A stretch of 64,000 nucleotides of DNA from Dactylosporangium sp. AC04546 (lineage in GTDB: Bacteria; Actinomycetota; Actinomycetes; Mycobacteriales; Micromonosporaceae): the NCBI RefSeq assembly GCF_022095675.1, contig NZ_JAHYSG010000034.1, positions 1 through 64,000 of the forward strand, given 5' to 3'. The notes beneath the pieces are model-generated. The model saw nothing but the letters and a program-made list of their open reading frames with translations. It did no database searches and was not told where the DNA came from. Position numbers and translations under genes: made by a program. Shown piece by piece: positions 42,759 through 51,064 of the stretch (its first letter is position 1; every line of letters starts with the position of its first letter).

Positions 42759-44090
42759 GTGGGAGTCGGACGGCGGGCGGTGCTCGGGGGCGGTGTGGCC
42801 GCCCTGGTCAGTGCGTGCGGCAGCCGGCCGTCGCCGGCCGGCGCGCCTTCCACAACACCGAGCGCCACCGCGGCTGCGCCCGCGCGGACCGGGGCCGCCG
42901 AGACGCCCGAGCAGGTCGTATTCACGCCCGGGCGGACCGTCGTGCCGTTGCAAACGCCGGCCGGATACGCCAAACCGCTCAACACGGTCATCACCAGGTA
43001 CCTGGCGCCCAACCCCGACCATCCGAAGTACCCCGCCTACGCCGGGGCCGTGCTGCTCGTCGCCGTCGACGGGCAGGTCACGGTTCACGAAGCGGTCGGC
43101 GACGCGCTTCGCTACGGGACCGGGCCTGCCGAGCTTCCCAAGGCGCAGCGGGTCGCAATGCGCAGCGACGCCATCTTCGACCTCGCCAGTATCACCAAAG
43201 TGTTCACGGCCCTGCTGGTGTTGCAGCTGGTCGACCAGGGGAAGGTCCGGCTCGACGCCCCCGTTGCGGACTACCTGCCGCACTTCGGAAAACAGCAGGT
43301 CACCGTCGGCATGGTGCTCGCGCACACCGGAGCGTTGCCCGGGAGTGTCAGCTTTGCCGGGGCCAAGGACAACACCGAGCGGTGGAACCGGGTCCTCACC
43401 GCGCCGCTCGTTGCGCAGTCGAAGCCTGGGACCACGTTCCGGTACAGCGGCGTCGGGATCATGGTCCTCGGGCTGCTCGTCGAGAAGCTCACCGGGCTCA
43501 GCCTCGACGCCGCCGTCCAGGAGCGCATCGCGAAGCCGCTCGGGCTGCGGGACACCATGTTCACGCCGCTCAAACGGCTGCAGAAGGACGATCCGCGGCT
43601 GGTTGCCACCGAGGCCCGTAAAGCCCGTGGGCTGACCCGCGGCGTCGTCCACGACGATCTCTGCCTGGCGCTCGGGGGTGTCGCCGGTCATGCCGGGATG
43701 TTCGGGACCGCGGCCGACCTCGCCGTCGTCGGGCAGATGCTCGTCAACGGTGGGGAGTACAACCAGCAGCGCATCCTGTCCGAACGTACCGTCCGGACGA
43801 TGATCACCAACGTGAACCAGGGGCTGCCGGCGATCGATGCCGAGCGTCCGACGCGGTCGGCTGACCATGGGCTCGGGGTCGAGCTCAAACAGCCCTGGTT
43901 CATGGGGCGGCTGGCCCGCCCCGTCACGTTCGGGCATACCGGGTTCACCGGTACCTCGCTCGTCGTCGATCCTGATCGGCGGCTCGTGGTCGTCCTGCTC
44001 ACCAATCGCGCACATCCGGACTGGACCCGCGCCAACCCGGACAAGCCGCGCGTGGCCGTCGCCGACGTGCTCGCCGACGCACTTCAGTGA
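42759..44090 (+). CDS. Beta-lactamase-fold serine hydrolase (lipoprotein)
   Basis: A 443-residue exported protein of the class C / EstB type. The signal (G-R-R-A-V-L-G-G-G) ends in lipobox V-S-A-C with a twin arginine before it. The catalytic SxxK is S-I-T-K, the tyrosine motif is Y-S-G and the third motif is G-H-T-G-F-T-G. A long proline/threonine-rich linker precedes the domain. It is probably an esterase or D-amino-acid peptidase acting on the cell surface; the sequence does not indicate resistance activity. Confidence 0.9.
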   Translation: MGVGRRAVLGGGVAALVSACGSRPSPAGAPSTTPSATAAAPARTGAAETPEQVVFTPGRTVVPLQTPAGYAKPLNTVITRYLAPNPDHPKYPAYAGAVLLVAVDGQVTVHEAVGDALRYGTGPAELPKAQRVAMRSDAIFDLASITKVFTALLVLQLVDQGKVRLDAPVADYLPHFGKQQVTVGMVLAHTGALPGSVSFAGAKDNTERWNRVLTAPLVAQSKPGTTFRYSGVGIMVLGLLVEKLTGLSLDAAVQERIAKPLGLRDTMFTPLKRLQKDDPRLVATEARKARGLTRGVVHDDLCLALGGVAGHAGMFGTAADLAVVGQMLVNGGEYNQQRILSERTVRTMITNVNQGLPAIDAERPTRSADHGLGVELKQPWFMGRLARPVTFGHTGFTGTSLVVDPDRRLVVVLLTNRAHPDWTRANPDKPRVAVADVLADALQ

Positions 44091-44139
44091 GCGGTGTCGC
44101 ACGATCGTGAGCGAACGCGCAAAGCCTGCGCAACCAACC

Positions 44140-44646
44140 TCAGATGAAGCGTGGGCGGGCGCCCGGAGCCGGCACGTCCTGTGCCCGGGTCCGGGCGCCC
44201 CGCGGTGCCGGGCGCGCGGTGAGCGCTGCCGTGTCGCCGCCGCGGTTCGGTACCGGCGGGCGACCACCTCGGACACTGCGGGTGCCGGCCGCCACTACCG
44301 CCGCCGGCACGGCCTCCAGGAAGCGAGCAAGGTTGTAGTGGCATTCCCGGGCGCGCAGATAGGAACGGCTGGAGATGCCGACGACCGCGCCGGCGAGGTC
44401 CACCCGCCAGACCCAGTGTCCCGACGACTCGACGGCGGCCACGGTACTGCGAAGGGCCGAAAACCCGTCGCGCAAGGACTGGACGGCTTCGCGGCTGGCC
44501 GCCAGGCTGTCGAACGTGCGCGCGGCGCGGCCGAGGGGGCGGTTGTTCGGCGACACGAGCATCCAGGTCACGGCCTCGGCCATCGCGCCGGGATCATCGA
44601 CGGCGACCGCGGCCAACGCTAAGAAGACGAACCTCGCCTGCTGCAC
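44140..44646 (-). CDS. DUF1508-like protein
   Basis: A 168-residue protein. The middle holds a YegP/DUF1508-like unit: S-G-H-W-V-W-R-V-D-L-A-G-A-V-V-G-I-S-S-R-S-Y, followed by C-H-Y-N-L-A. The last 50 residues are arginine/proline-rich and probably disordered. The GTG at 44646 has GGAGG upstream; an alternative start is the ATG at residue 22. Function unknown. It converges on the beta-lactamase-fold gene. Confidence 0.68.
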   Translation of the reverse strand: MQQARFVFLALAAVAVDDPGAMAEAVTWMLVSPNNRPLGRAARTFDSLAASREAVQSLRDGFSALRSTVAAVESSGHWVWRVDLAGAVVGISSRSYLRARECHYNLARFLEAVPAAVVAAGTRSVRGGRPPVPNRGGDTAALTARPAPRGARTRAQDVPAPGARPRFI

Positions 44647-44817
44647 TCCCCCGCCCTCCGCCCGCCTGTCCACGTTCTGGGACACACGTTCGGGACAGCG
44701 CATGACCTTCGTTGCGTGTGCATCTGCACGCCGGACATGCAAGAGATGAACAACGGGAAGGGACGCGGGCGTTGCTATGCCCAGGTTTTCCCGTCAATCG
44801 GACAAAGCTTGATCGGT

Positions 44818-44845
44818 GTTCATCTCTGCTCGATAGACGTCGGTC
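44818..44845 (+). promoter_or_regulatory. Candidate promoter elements of the phosphatase gene
   Basis: GTTCATC at 44818-44824 resembles one unit of the actinomycete PHO box (GTTCACC). GATAGACGTCGGTC at 44832-44845 directly precedes the ATG and also occurs, on the minus strand, before the secreted lectin gene (47293-47306). Phosphate control is plausible for a PhoD gene, but only one PHO unit is visible. Confidence 0.4.
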
Positions 44846-46360
44846 ATGACGCTTTCGATGAACCGGCGCACCCTGTTCGGCGCCTCGGCCGCGGCCGCCG
44901 CCGCGGGTGTGCTCCTGCCGCGGCCGGCCGCGGCGTTCGTGCCGTCCGGCCGCCCGGTGCTCACGCACGGCGTGCAGAGCGGCGAGGTGAACGGCACGTC
45001 GGCGTACGTGTGGACGCGGGCCGACCGGGCCGGCCGCATGTACGTCGACGTCAGCGACCGGCCCGACTTCAAGCACGCCCGCCGGCTGCGCGGCCCGGTC
45101 GTGACCGCCGAGGGCGACTTCACCGGCAAGCTGCGGCTGACCGGCCTGCGCCCCGGCGAGCGCACGTACTACCGGGTCCAGGTCGACGGCGACCACCCGA
45201 GCGCGCCGCTGACCGGCTCGTTCGGCTTCCCCGACCGGCACAAGCCGATCCGGTTCGTGTGGACGGGCGACATCAACGGCCAGGGCTGGGGCATCAATCC
45301 GGATCTGGGCGGGATGCGGATCTTCGGGGCGATGCGCGCGCTGCGGCCCGACTTCTACCTGTGCAGCGGCGACACCGTCTACTCCGACGGCCCGCTGGCC
45401 GAGTCGGTCACGCTGCCCGACGGCCGGGTCTGGCGGAACATCGTCACGCCGGCCAAGTCGAAGGTCGCCGAGACGCTCGACGAGTACCGCGGGCAGTTCG
45501 CGTACAACCTGCTCGACGCCAACCTGAAGGGGTTCCTGGCCGAGGTACCGCAGCTCAACCAGTGGGACGACCACGAGGTCACCAACAACTGGTACCCGGG
45601 CGAGGTCCTCAACGACGCCCGGTACACCGAGCAGCGGGTGGACGTCCTCGCCGCCCGGGCCCGGCAGGCGTTCTTCGAGTGGACGCCGCTCGAGCCCGGC
45701 AAGGTGTACCGCCAGTACTCCTACGGCCCGCTCCTGGACGTCTTCAAGCTCGACATGCGGACGTACAAGGACACGAACGACGCCAACACGTACGCCGACC
45801 CCAAGCGCGGCCTGCTCGGCCCCGACCAGCGGGCCTGGCTCATCCGGTCGCTGCTGCAGTCGCGGGCGACGTGGAAGGTCATCGCGATCGACCTCCCGCT
45901 CGGCCTGGTCGTGCCGGACGGCGCGACCGCGCAGGAGGGCGTGGCCCAGGGCGACGGCGGCGCGCCGCTCGGTCGCGAGCTGGAGTTCGCCACGGTACTG
46001 CGGGCGGCGCACCGCGCGGGCGTGACCGGCATCGTGTTCCTGACCGCCGACGTGCACTACACGGCGGCGCACCACTACGACCCGGCGCGCGCGGCGGTGC
46101 AGGACTTCACGCCGTTCTGGGAGTTCGTCTCCGGCCCGGCCAACGCGGGCGCGTTCGGCCCCAACGCGCTGGACGGCACGTTCGGCCCGCAGGCGGCGTT
46201 CGTGCACGCCCCGCCGGTGGCCAACACGTCGCCGCTGGACGGCTTCCAGCACTTCGGCGAGGTCGAGATCAACCCGTGGTCGCGGGACTTCACGGTGCGG
46301 CTGCGCGACCTGACCGGCGCGGTGCTGTGGAGCACCACCCTGGAGGCGCCGCGGAGGTAG
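44846..46360 (+). CDS. Alkaline phosphatase D family (PhoD-like)
   Basis: A 504-residue Tat-exported phosphatase or phosphodiesterase. The signal contains N-R-R-T-L-F-G-A and a hydrophobic alanine stretch. After an N-terminal PhoD_N-like domain (about 35-130), metal-binding segments appear: W-T-G-D-I-N-G, C-S-G-D-T-V-Y-S-D-G, W-D-D-H-E-V-T-N-N and L-T-A-D-V-H-Y. Family members release phosphate from esters or cell-wall teichoic acids under phosphate limitation. The true start may be the second ATG (MNRRTLFG). A VOC gene follows after 10 bp. Confidence 0.93.
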   Translation: MTLSMNRRTLFGASAAAAAAGVLLPRPAAAFVPSGRPVLTHGVQSGEVNGTSAYVWTRADRAGRMYVDVSDRPDFKHARRLRGPVVTAEGDFTGKLRLTGLRPGERTYYRVQVDGDHPSAPLTGSFGFPDRHKPIRFVWTGDINGQGWGINPDLGGMRIFGAMRALRPDFYLCSGDTVYSDGPLAESVTLPDGRVWRNIVTPAKSKVAETLDEYRGQFAYNLLDANLKGFLAEVPQLNQWDDHEVTNNWYPGEVLNDARYTEQRVDVLAARARQAFFEWTPLEPGKVYRQYSYGPLLDVFKLDMRTYKDTNDANTYADPKRGLLGPDQRAWLIRSLLQSRATWKVIAIDLPLGLVVPDGATAQEGVAQGDGGAPLGRELEFATVLRAAHRAGVTGIVFLTADVHYTAAHHYDPARAAVQDFTPFWEFVSGPANAGAFGPNALDGTFGPQAAFVHAPPVANTSPLDGFQHFGEVEINPWSRDFTVRLRDLTGAVLWSTTLEAPRR

Positions 46361-46370
46361 CCTGCTCGGC

Positions 46371-46754
46371 GTGGCTCACTACAGCAGGCTGCACGCGATC
46401 GTGCTCGACGTCCCGGCCGACGACCACGCCGCGACGGTGGCGTTCTGGGAGGGCGCGCTGGGCCAGGCGGTCCCGCGCGTCGAGAAGTATCCGGAGTTCC
46501 ACGGCACCCTGCTGGAGCACCAGCGGATGCTGTTCCTCGCGCAGCGGCTCGGCGAGGGCGGCCCGCGGGTGCATCTGGACATCCACACCGACGACCTGGT
46601 CGCGGAGGTTGCCCGCCTGGAGGCCCTCGGCGCGACCCGCGTCGAGGGCGCCGGCCCGTGGCAGGTCATGCGCGACCCGTCGGGCCAGGTGTTCTGCGTG
46701 GTGGCCGACAAGCCGGGCACCCTGAACGACGAGAACGCCCGCCGCTGGGAGTGA
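46371..46754 (+). CDS. VOC (glyoxalase-fold) protein
   Basis: A 127-residue single VOC domain: R-L-H-A-I-V-L-D-V-P start, F-W-E-G-A-L-G in the first helix, V-H-L-D-I-H in the second half and the final M-R-D-P-S-G-Q-V-F-C-V-V. It may be a dioxygenase-like or antibiotic-binding protein; nothing points to a substrate. The GTG lies 10 bp after the phosphatase stop. Its last four codons and stop lie inside a strong hairpin that probably terminates transcription. Confidence 0.88.
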   Translation: MAHYSRLHAIVLDVPADDHAATVAFWEGALGQAVPRVEKYPEFHGTLLEHQRMLFLAQRLGEGGPRVHLDIHTDDLVAEVARLEALGATRVEGAGPWQVMRDPSGQVFCVVADKPGTLNDENARRWE

Positions 46755-46767
46755 CCAGCGGCGGGCG
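46736..46767. terminator. Bidirectional hairpin spanning the VOC stop codon
   Basis: A perfect 13-bp stem (46736-46748 with 46755-46767) has a 6-base loop GAGTGA that contains the TGA stop of the VOC gene. Neither side has a T-run. The convergent lectin gene ends 9 bp beyond, so the hairpin probably serves both transcripts. Confidence 0.8.
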
Positions 46768-46775
46768 CCGCCGGC

Positions 46776-47270
46776 CTAGTAGATGGCGAACTGCTGGTCG
46801 GCGGTGCCGGGCACGCCGTTGATCCAGGTCGAGCAGGCGTCCATGTAGAGGGCATTCACGTAGGCCGTCTCCATGCACCTGCTCCAGTAGTTGTTGACGA
46901 ACACCAGCGTGCCGTTCGGCTGGGTGATGCCGATCCACTGCTGTGAGGTGCCGCCGTTGCAGCTGCCGGATCCTTGTACGTACACGGAGTTGATCACGAG
47001 CGCGTCGAGACAGTTGCCGTTGCGGCTCTTGATCAGGTACACCGCCGAGCCGTTGAGCCAGGCGTAGATCTCGAACTGGAAGACCTGGTTCCACTCGATG
47101 TTGCAGGGCTCGATGGTCGGCGAGGAGTTCGGGCCGTTCTCCTGGATGCAGCGATTTTCCTTGTTGTTCCTGGCATGCAGGTACGTGATGTCCGCGGAGG
47201 CGGGCTGCGCCCCGCCGAGGACGGCCAACAGGACGATGGACAGACCGGCGACGAAGCGACGCACGTTCAT
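46776..47270 (-). CDS. Secreted ricin-like beta-trefoil protein
   Basis: A 164-residue secreted protein. The Sec signal ends near A-S-A-D. The mature part has R-C-I-Q-E-N-G, N-C-L-D-A-L and R-C-M-E-T repeats with Q-W or Q-F aromatic partners, as in a ricin-type trefoil, and paired cysteines for three disulphides. No catalytic domain is attached, so it may act as a free lectin. GAGGGAG precedes the ATG. An AGACGTC-containing motif also found before the phosphatase gene lies 23 bp upstream. Confidence 0.82.
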   Translation of the reverse strand: MNVRRFVAGLSIVLLAVLGGAQPASADITYLHARNNKENRCIQENGPNSSPTIEPCNIEWNQVFQFEIYAWLNGSAVYLIKSRNGNCLDALVINSVYVQGSGSCNGGTSQQWIGITQPNGTLVFVNNYWSRCMETAYVNALYMDACSTWINGVPGTADQQFAIY

Positions 47271-47292
47271 GCGTGGATCTCCCTCTTGGGTA

Positions 47293-47306
47293 GACCGACG
47301 TCTATC
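47293..47306 (-). promoter_or_regulatory. Shared AGACGTC motif before the lectin gene
   Basis: On the minus strand this reads GATAGACGTCGGTC, identical over 14 bases to the site before the PhoD gene. The 11-base core ATAGACGTCGG also occurs at 18842-18852. It could be a promoter element or regulator site shared by genes of exported proteins. Confidence 0.4.
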
Positions 47307-47346
47307 AGTTCGGTAATCAAATGGTAACTGAGCGTCGATCCTTGGG

Positions 47347-47399
47347 GAAGATTCCTGAAAAAGAAGGGCGGCGCCCCCGAAGCCGGGAGGCGCCGCCCT
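47347..47399 (-). terminator. Rho-independent terminator of the zwf gene
   Basis: A perfect 11-bp GC stem (47365-47375 with 47389-47399) and a 13-base loop are followed on the minus strand by TTCTTTTTC. It begins 12 bp after the dehydrogenase stop. This is the only classical terminator with a T-run found in the window. Confidence 0.92.
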
Positions 47400-47411
47400 G
47401 TGCGAGGAACG

Positions 47412-48914
47412 TCAGGCGACCGTGTTGCGCCAGGCGCGGCCGCTGCGGCCGATCAGGCGGTCGCCGTCCGTCGGGCCCCAGGACGCCGCCTCGTACGTCG
47501 GGATCGGGCTGGTGTCCTGGGCCCAGCGCTCGATGATCGGGTCGACGATGCGCCAGCACTGCTCGACCTCGTCCGAGCGGATGAACAGCGTCGTGTCGCC
47601 GATCAGGGCGTCGAGCAGCAGGCGCTCGTAGGCCTCCGGGGACTCCTCGCGGAACGTCTTGTCGTACGAGAAGTCCATGCTCGCCGAGCGGACCCGGAAC
47701 GAGTGGCCGGGGACCTTCGCGCCGAAGCGCAGCGCGATGCCCTCGTCGGGCTGGATGCGCAGGATCAGCGCGTCGGGCTGCAGCTCGGTGAGCTGCGAGT
47801 CGGGGATCGGCAGGTGCGGCGGGCGCTGGAACTGCAGCGCCACCTCGGTGACCCGGCTGGGCAACCGCTTTCCCGTGCGCACGTAGAAAGGAACGCCCTT
47901 CCAGCGCCAGTTGTCGACGTCGAGTCGCAGCGCCGCGTACGTCTCGGTGCGGGAGAGCGGGTCGACGCCGGGCTCCTCGCGGTACCCGGGCATGAGCTCC
48001 TCGCGGGTGCCACCGCGCGTGTACTGCCCGCGCACCGAGATGTCGTCGATGTCGCGGCCCTTCGGCAGGCGGATGGCCTGCAGCAGCTTCACCTTCTCGT
48101 TGCGCACGGCCTCCGCGCTGAACGACGCCGGCGGCTCCATGAGGGCGAGCGCGAGGACCTGGAGCACGTGGTTCTGCACGATGTCGCGCATCGCGCCGGC
48201 GTGCTCGTAGAAGCTGCCGCGGGTGCCGACGCCGAGCGTCTCGGCCACGGTGATCTGCACGTGGTCGACCCAGGTGCGGTCCCAGATCGGCTGGAAGATG
48301 GAGTTGGCGAACCGCAGCGCCAGCACGTTCTGGACGGTGTCCTTGCCCAGGTAGTGGTCGATGCGGAAGACCTGCGCCTCGTCGAACGCCGCGTGGACGG
48401 TCTGGTCGAGCTGCTTGGCGCTGCGCTCGTCGTGCCCGTAGGGCTTCTCGATGACCAGCCGCGCGAACGAGCCATCGCGGGCCTGGTTCAGCCCGGCGCC
48501 GGCGAGGCCGTTGATGACGAGCGGGAACGCCTCGGCCGGGGTCGAGAGGTAGAACACCCGGTTGCCGGCGGTGCCGCGCTGCACGTCGAGCTCGTCCAGG
48601 ACGGCCGCCAGCCGCTTGTAGGTCTCGGGGTCGTCATAGCCGCCCGCGATGTACCGCACCGCGCCCGCGAGCTGCGGCATGCCCGACAGCCCCTTGTCGC
48701 CGAGCACGTTGTGGATGAACTTCTCGTCGTCCATCGGCGTGCGGGCGACGCCGACCACCGCGAACCGCTCGTGGAGACGGTTGTGCCGGGCGAGGCTCTC
48801 GATGGCCGGGATCAGCTTGCGCCGGGTGAGGTCTCCGGACGCGCCGAAGATGACCACCGTCGCGGGCGGGGCGTGCCGGTTGTCGGACTCCTGCAGGACC
48901 GTGTCGGTTGACAT
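47412..48914 (-). CDS. zwf: Glucose-6-phosphate 1-dehydrogenase
   Basis: A 500-residue enzyme of the oxidative pentose phosphate pathway, making NADPH and 6-phosphogluconolactone. The nucleotide-binding start is I-F-G-A-S-G-D-L-T-R-R-K and the active-site signature is R-I-D-H-Y-L-G-K. The substrate-binding V-P-F-Y-V-R-T-G-K-R-L follows. The ATG at 48914 was chosen; the longer frame is shadow. It is monocistronic here, with its own T-run terminator, and is not next to the usual tkt/tal/opcA group, so it may be an extra copy. Confidence 0.97.
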   Translation of the reverse strand: MSTDTVLQESDNRHAPPATVVIFGASGDLTRRKLIPAIESLARHNRLHERFAVVGVARTPMDDEKFIHNVLGDKGLSGMPQLAGAVRYIAGGYDDPETYKRLAAVLDELDVQRGTAGNRVFYLSTPAEAFPLVINGLAGAGLNQARDGSFARLVIEKPYGHDERSAKQLDQTVHAAFDEAQVFRIDHYLGKDTVQNVLALRFANSIFQPIWDRTWVDHVQITVAETLGVGTRGSFYEHAGAMRDIVQNHVLQVLALALMEPPASFSAEAVRNEKVKLLQAIRLPKGRDIDDISVRGQYTRGGTREELMPGYREEPGVDPLSRTETYAALRLDVDNWRWKGVPFYVRTGKRLPSRVTEVALQFQRPPHLPIPDSQLTELQPDALILRIQPDEGIALRFGAKVPGHSFRVRSASMDFSYDKTFREESPEAYERLLLDALIGDTTLFIRSDEVEQCWRIVDPIIERWAQDTSPIPTYEAASWGPTDGDRLIGRSGRAWRNTVA

Positions 48915-49169
48915 GGATGCGCGCCTCTTTCGTCGGACTGCCGCCGTGACACTACGAGGCAACCGCTGCGCGCAGCAACGATCCCGGACCGTGACCGGCG
49001 TCTCGATGATTCGAAGGTACCTGTCGTGCGTCAACGTCCGGAAAGCGCCGTCCCGACGGGCCATGACGAACACCGAACAGCCGAAGCGCGGAAACTTTTC
49101 GCCCGGCAGCCTGATCTCACCGACGTTCCTTTCCCCTGAGACCCCTCGTACCATCGTCTGGAGCCCCCG
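48915..49169. other. Divergent spacer, zwf and Hsp70-like gene
   Basis: 255 bp between two genes reading apart. I see no convincing ORF, strong palindrome or consensus promoter. GGAAAC at 49090 could be part of an ECF-type -35 region for the Hsp70-like gene, but no matching -10 was found. Confidence 0.4.
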
Positions 49170-51053
49170 GTGACCGATCCGACGCTCGTGATCGACTTCG
49201 GCACGTCCACCTCGTCCGCCGTGCTGGTCCTGCCCGACGGGCAGCAGCGACTCATCAAAGAGCCCGCCAGCGGCTCGTACTCGTGGCCGACCGCCGTGTG
49301 CTGGGACGGCACCAGCCTGCTCGTCGGCACCGCCGCCGAGCGGCGCAAGCGCACCGACCCGGCCGCGTACCGCCGGGAGTTCAAGCGCGACCTCGGCGAC
49401 GCCTACCCGACCCCGCTCGGCGACCGCTCGTTCCCGGTCGGCGAGCTCGTCACCGCGGTGGTCACCGCGCTGGCCGGCCGGGCCCGTGAGCTGGCCGCCG
49501 GCCCGGTGGAGCGGCTGGTGCTCACCGTGCCGGCCTCCTACGGCCCGGGCGACCCCCGCCGCGACCTCATGATCAAGGCCGGTGAGGCGGCCGGCTTCGT
49601 CGAGGTCGAGCTGCTCCAGGAGCCGGTGGCGGCGGCCCTGGCGCCGATGACCGGGGCCGCGTTCACATCGGGGGACGTCGTGCTCGTCTACGATTTCGGC
49701 GGCGGTACCTTCGACGCCGCCGTCGTGCGGTTCACGTCAACGGCCGACCACGAGGTCCTGGGGCACGCCGCCCTCGACGACTGCGGCGGCCGCGACCTCG
49801 ACGTCGTCATCGCCCGCGAGCTGCAGGAGTCGGGCGGCGAGGCGCTCGCCACGGCGCTCGACGGCCCCGACAGCGCGGCCCGCCTGCGGGCCACCCTGCA
49901 GCTGGGCGACTTCGCCCGCGGGGTGAAGCACCAGCTCAGCGACTCGGCCACGGTCGAGGACTACATCACGCCGGCCGCGCCGGCCTTCCACCTCAGCCGC
50001 GACCAGCTCGTCAAGCTGACCGAGCGGGAGCTCGACCGCACCGTGGCCTGCAGCACCAGCCTGCTCAACCGCTGCGGCGTGCGGCCGGAGCAGCTCTCGG
50101 CGATCGTCCTCGTCGGCGGCAGCTCGCGGATGCCGATCGTGCAGGACCTGGTGGCCCGCCGCTTCGGCCGGCCGCTGCGGCACGCCGAGGACCCCGAGCT
50201 GTCGGTCGTGCAGGGCGGGGCGACCTGGGTCGAGCGCGGCGGCGGCCGCCAGGTGACGGCGGCCGAGACCGACCCCGACCACGTCCCGATGCGCTGGGCC
50301 ATCCCGGGCGGCGCCGCGAAGGTCGTCAAGTTCACGGTGCGGCCGGGCGAGCGCTACGCGGCGGGCGCGGAGCTGATCGTCCTGCGCACCGAGGACGGCG
50401 CACTGCTGCGCCTCTACGCCCCGGACCGCGGCGGCCGCCTCGTGGAATGGCACACCGAGCCGGGCGCGACGGTCACGAAGGACTCCTGGCTCGCCACGCT
50501 CCATCCCGATGAGGTGGTACCGGTGGCAACGCCCACCGCCGAGCCGCCCTCCGGCCAGGTCGTGTACACCAGCCTCCAGAAGCCGGGCGTGCGCGCGCTC
50601 GGCTGGATCGCCCTGCTGCCGCTGACCTACGGCGTGCTCATGCTCGTCGCGGCCAGCCTCGCGCTGGGCATCGACGACAACCCCGGCTTCCTGCTGCTGC
50701 TGATCCCCGGCGCCGCGGTCGCCTACCTCGAGTACCGCCTGGTGCGCACGCTGGTGCTGCGCCGCCCGAGCCACATCGTGTCCCTCGACGGCAACGGCAT
50801 CACCCACCGCCACAAGTCGCGCCGGCTGACCTACCCGTGGAGCGACCTGTCGGAGGTGTCGGTCACCGGCGGGGTACTCGGCGTGAGCCTGCGCGAGGAC
50901 TCGACGCTGCGGCACAACCCCGACTACGCCCGCCGCCTGGACCCGACCCTGGGCATGTACAAGGTGGCCCGGCTCTCGTGGATCGACACCGACGAGCACA
51001 TCGTCCGCAGCGGGCTCAAGCACTACAGCTCGGGGAGGTTTCCGACGCGGTAG
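49170..51053 (+). CDS. Hsp70-like ATPase fused to lipoyl-like, membrane and PH-like parts
   Basis: A 627-residue protein. Residues 1-380 are an Hsp70-type ATPase: phosphate 1 loop V-I-D-F-G-T-S-T-S, phosphate 2 loop V-Y-D-F-G-G-G-T-F-D and adenosine motif V-L-V-G-G-S-S-R-M-P. No Hsp70 substrate-binding domain follows. Instead residues about 395-450 resemble a biotinyl/lipoyl-like beta sandwich (L-Y-A-P-D-R-G-G-R-L-V-E). Two helices span 478-500 and 505-525, and a PH-like domain ends the protein. The GTG at 49170 directly follows GAGCCCCCG. It may be a membrane-bound, ATP-driven switch; the client is unknown. Confidence 0.88.
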   Translation: MTDPTLVIDFGTSTSSAVLVLPDGQQRLIKEPASGSYSWPTAVCWDGTSLLVGTAAERRKRTDPAAYRREFKRDLGDAYPTPLGDRSFPVGELVTAVVTALAGRARELAAGPVERLVLTVPASYGPGDPRRDLMIKAGEAAGFVEVELLQEPVAAALAPMTGAAFTSGDVVLVYDFGGGTFDAAVVRFTSTADHEVLGHAALDDCGGRDLDVVIARELQESGGEALATALDGPDSAARLRATLQLGDFARGVKHQLSDSATVEDYITPAAPAFHLSRDQLVKLTERELDRTVACSTSLLNRCGVRPEQLSAIVLVGGSSRMPIVQDLVARRFGRPLRHAEDPELSVVQGGATWVERGGGRQVTAAETDPDHVPMRWAIPGGAAKVVKFTVRPGERYAAGAELIVLRTEDGALLRLYAPDRGGRLVEWHTEPGATVTKDSWLATLHPDEVVPVATPTAEPPSGQVVYTSLQKPGVRALGWIALLPLTYGVLMLVAASLALGIDDNPGFLLLLIPGAAVAYLEYRLVRTLVLRRPSHIVSLDGNGITHRHKSRRLTYPWSDLSEVSVTGGVLGVSLREDSTLRHNPDYARRLDPTLGMYKVARLSWIDTDEHIVRSGLKHYSSGRFPTR

Positions 51054-51064
51054 CGTTCGCCCAC

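Noticed and set aside
47412..49154. 580-residue form of glucose-6-phosphate dehydrogenase
   Set aside because: The extra 80 residues upstream of 48914 have no homologue pattern and no ribosome site. The family starts near the chosen ATG.
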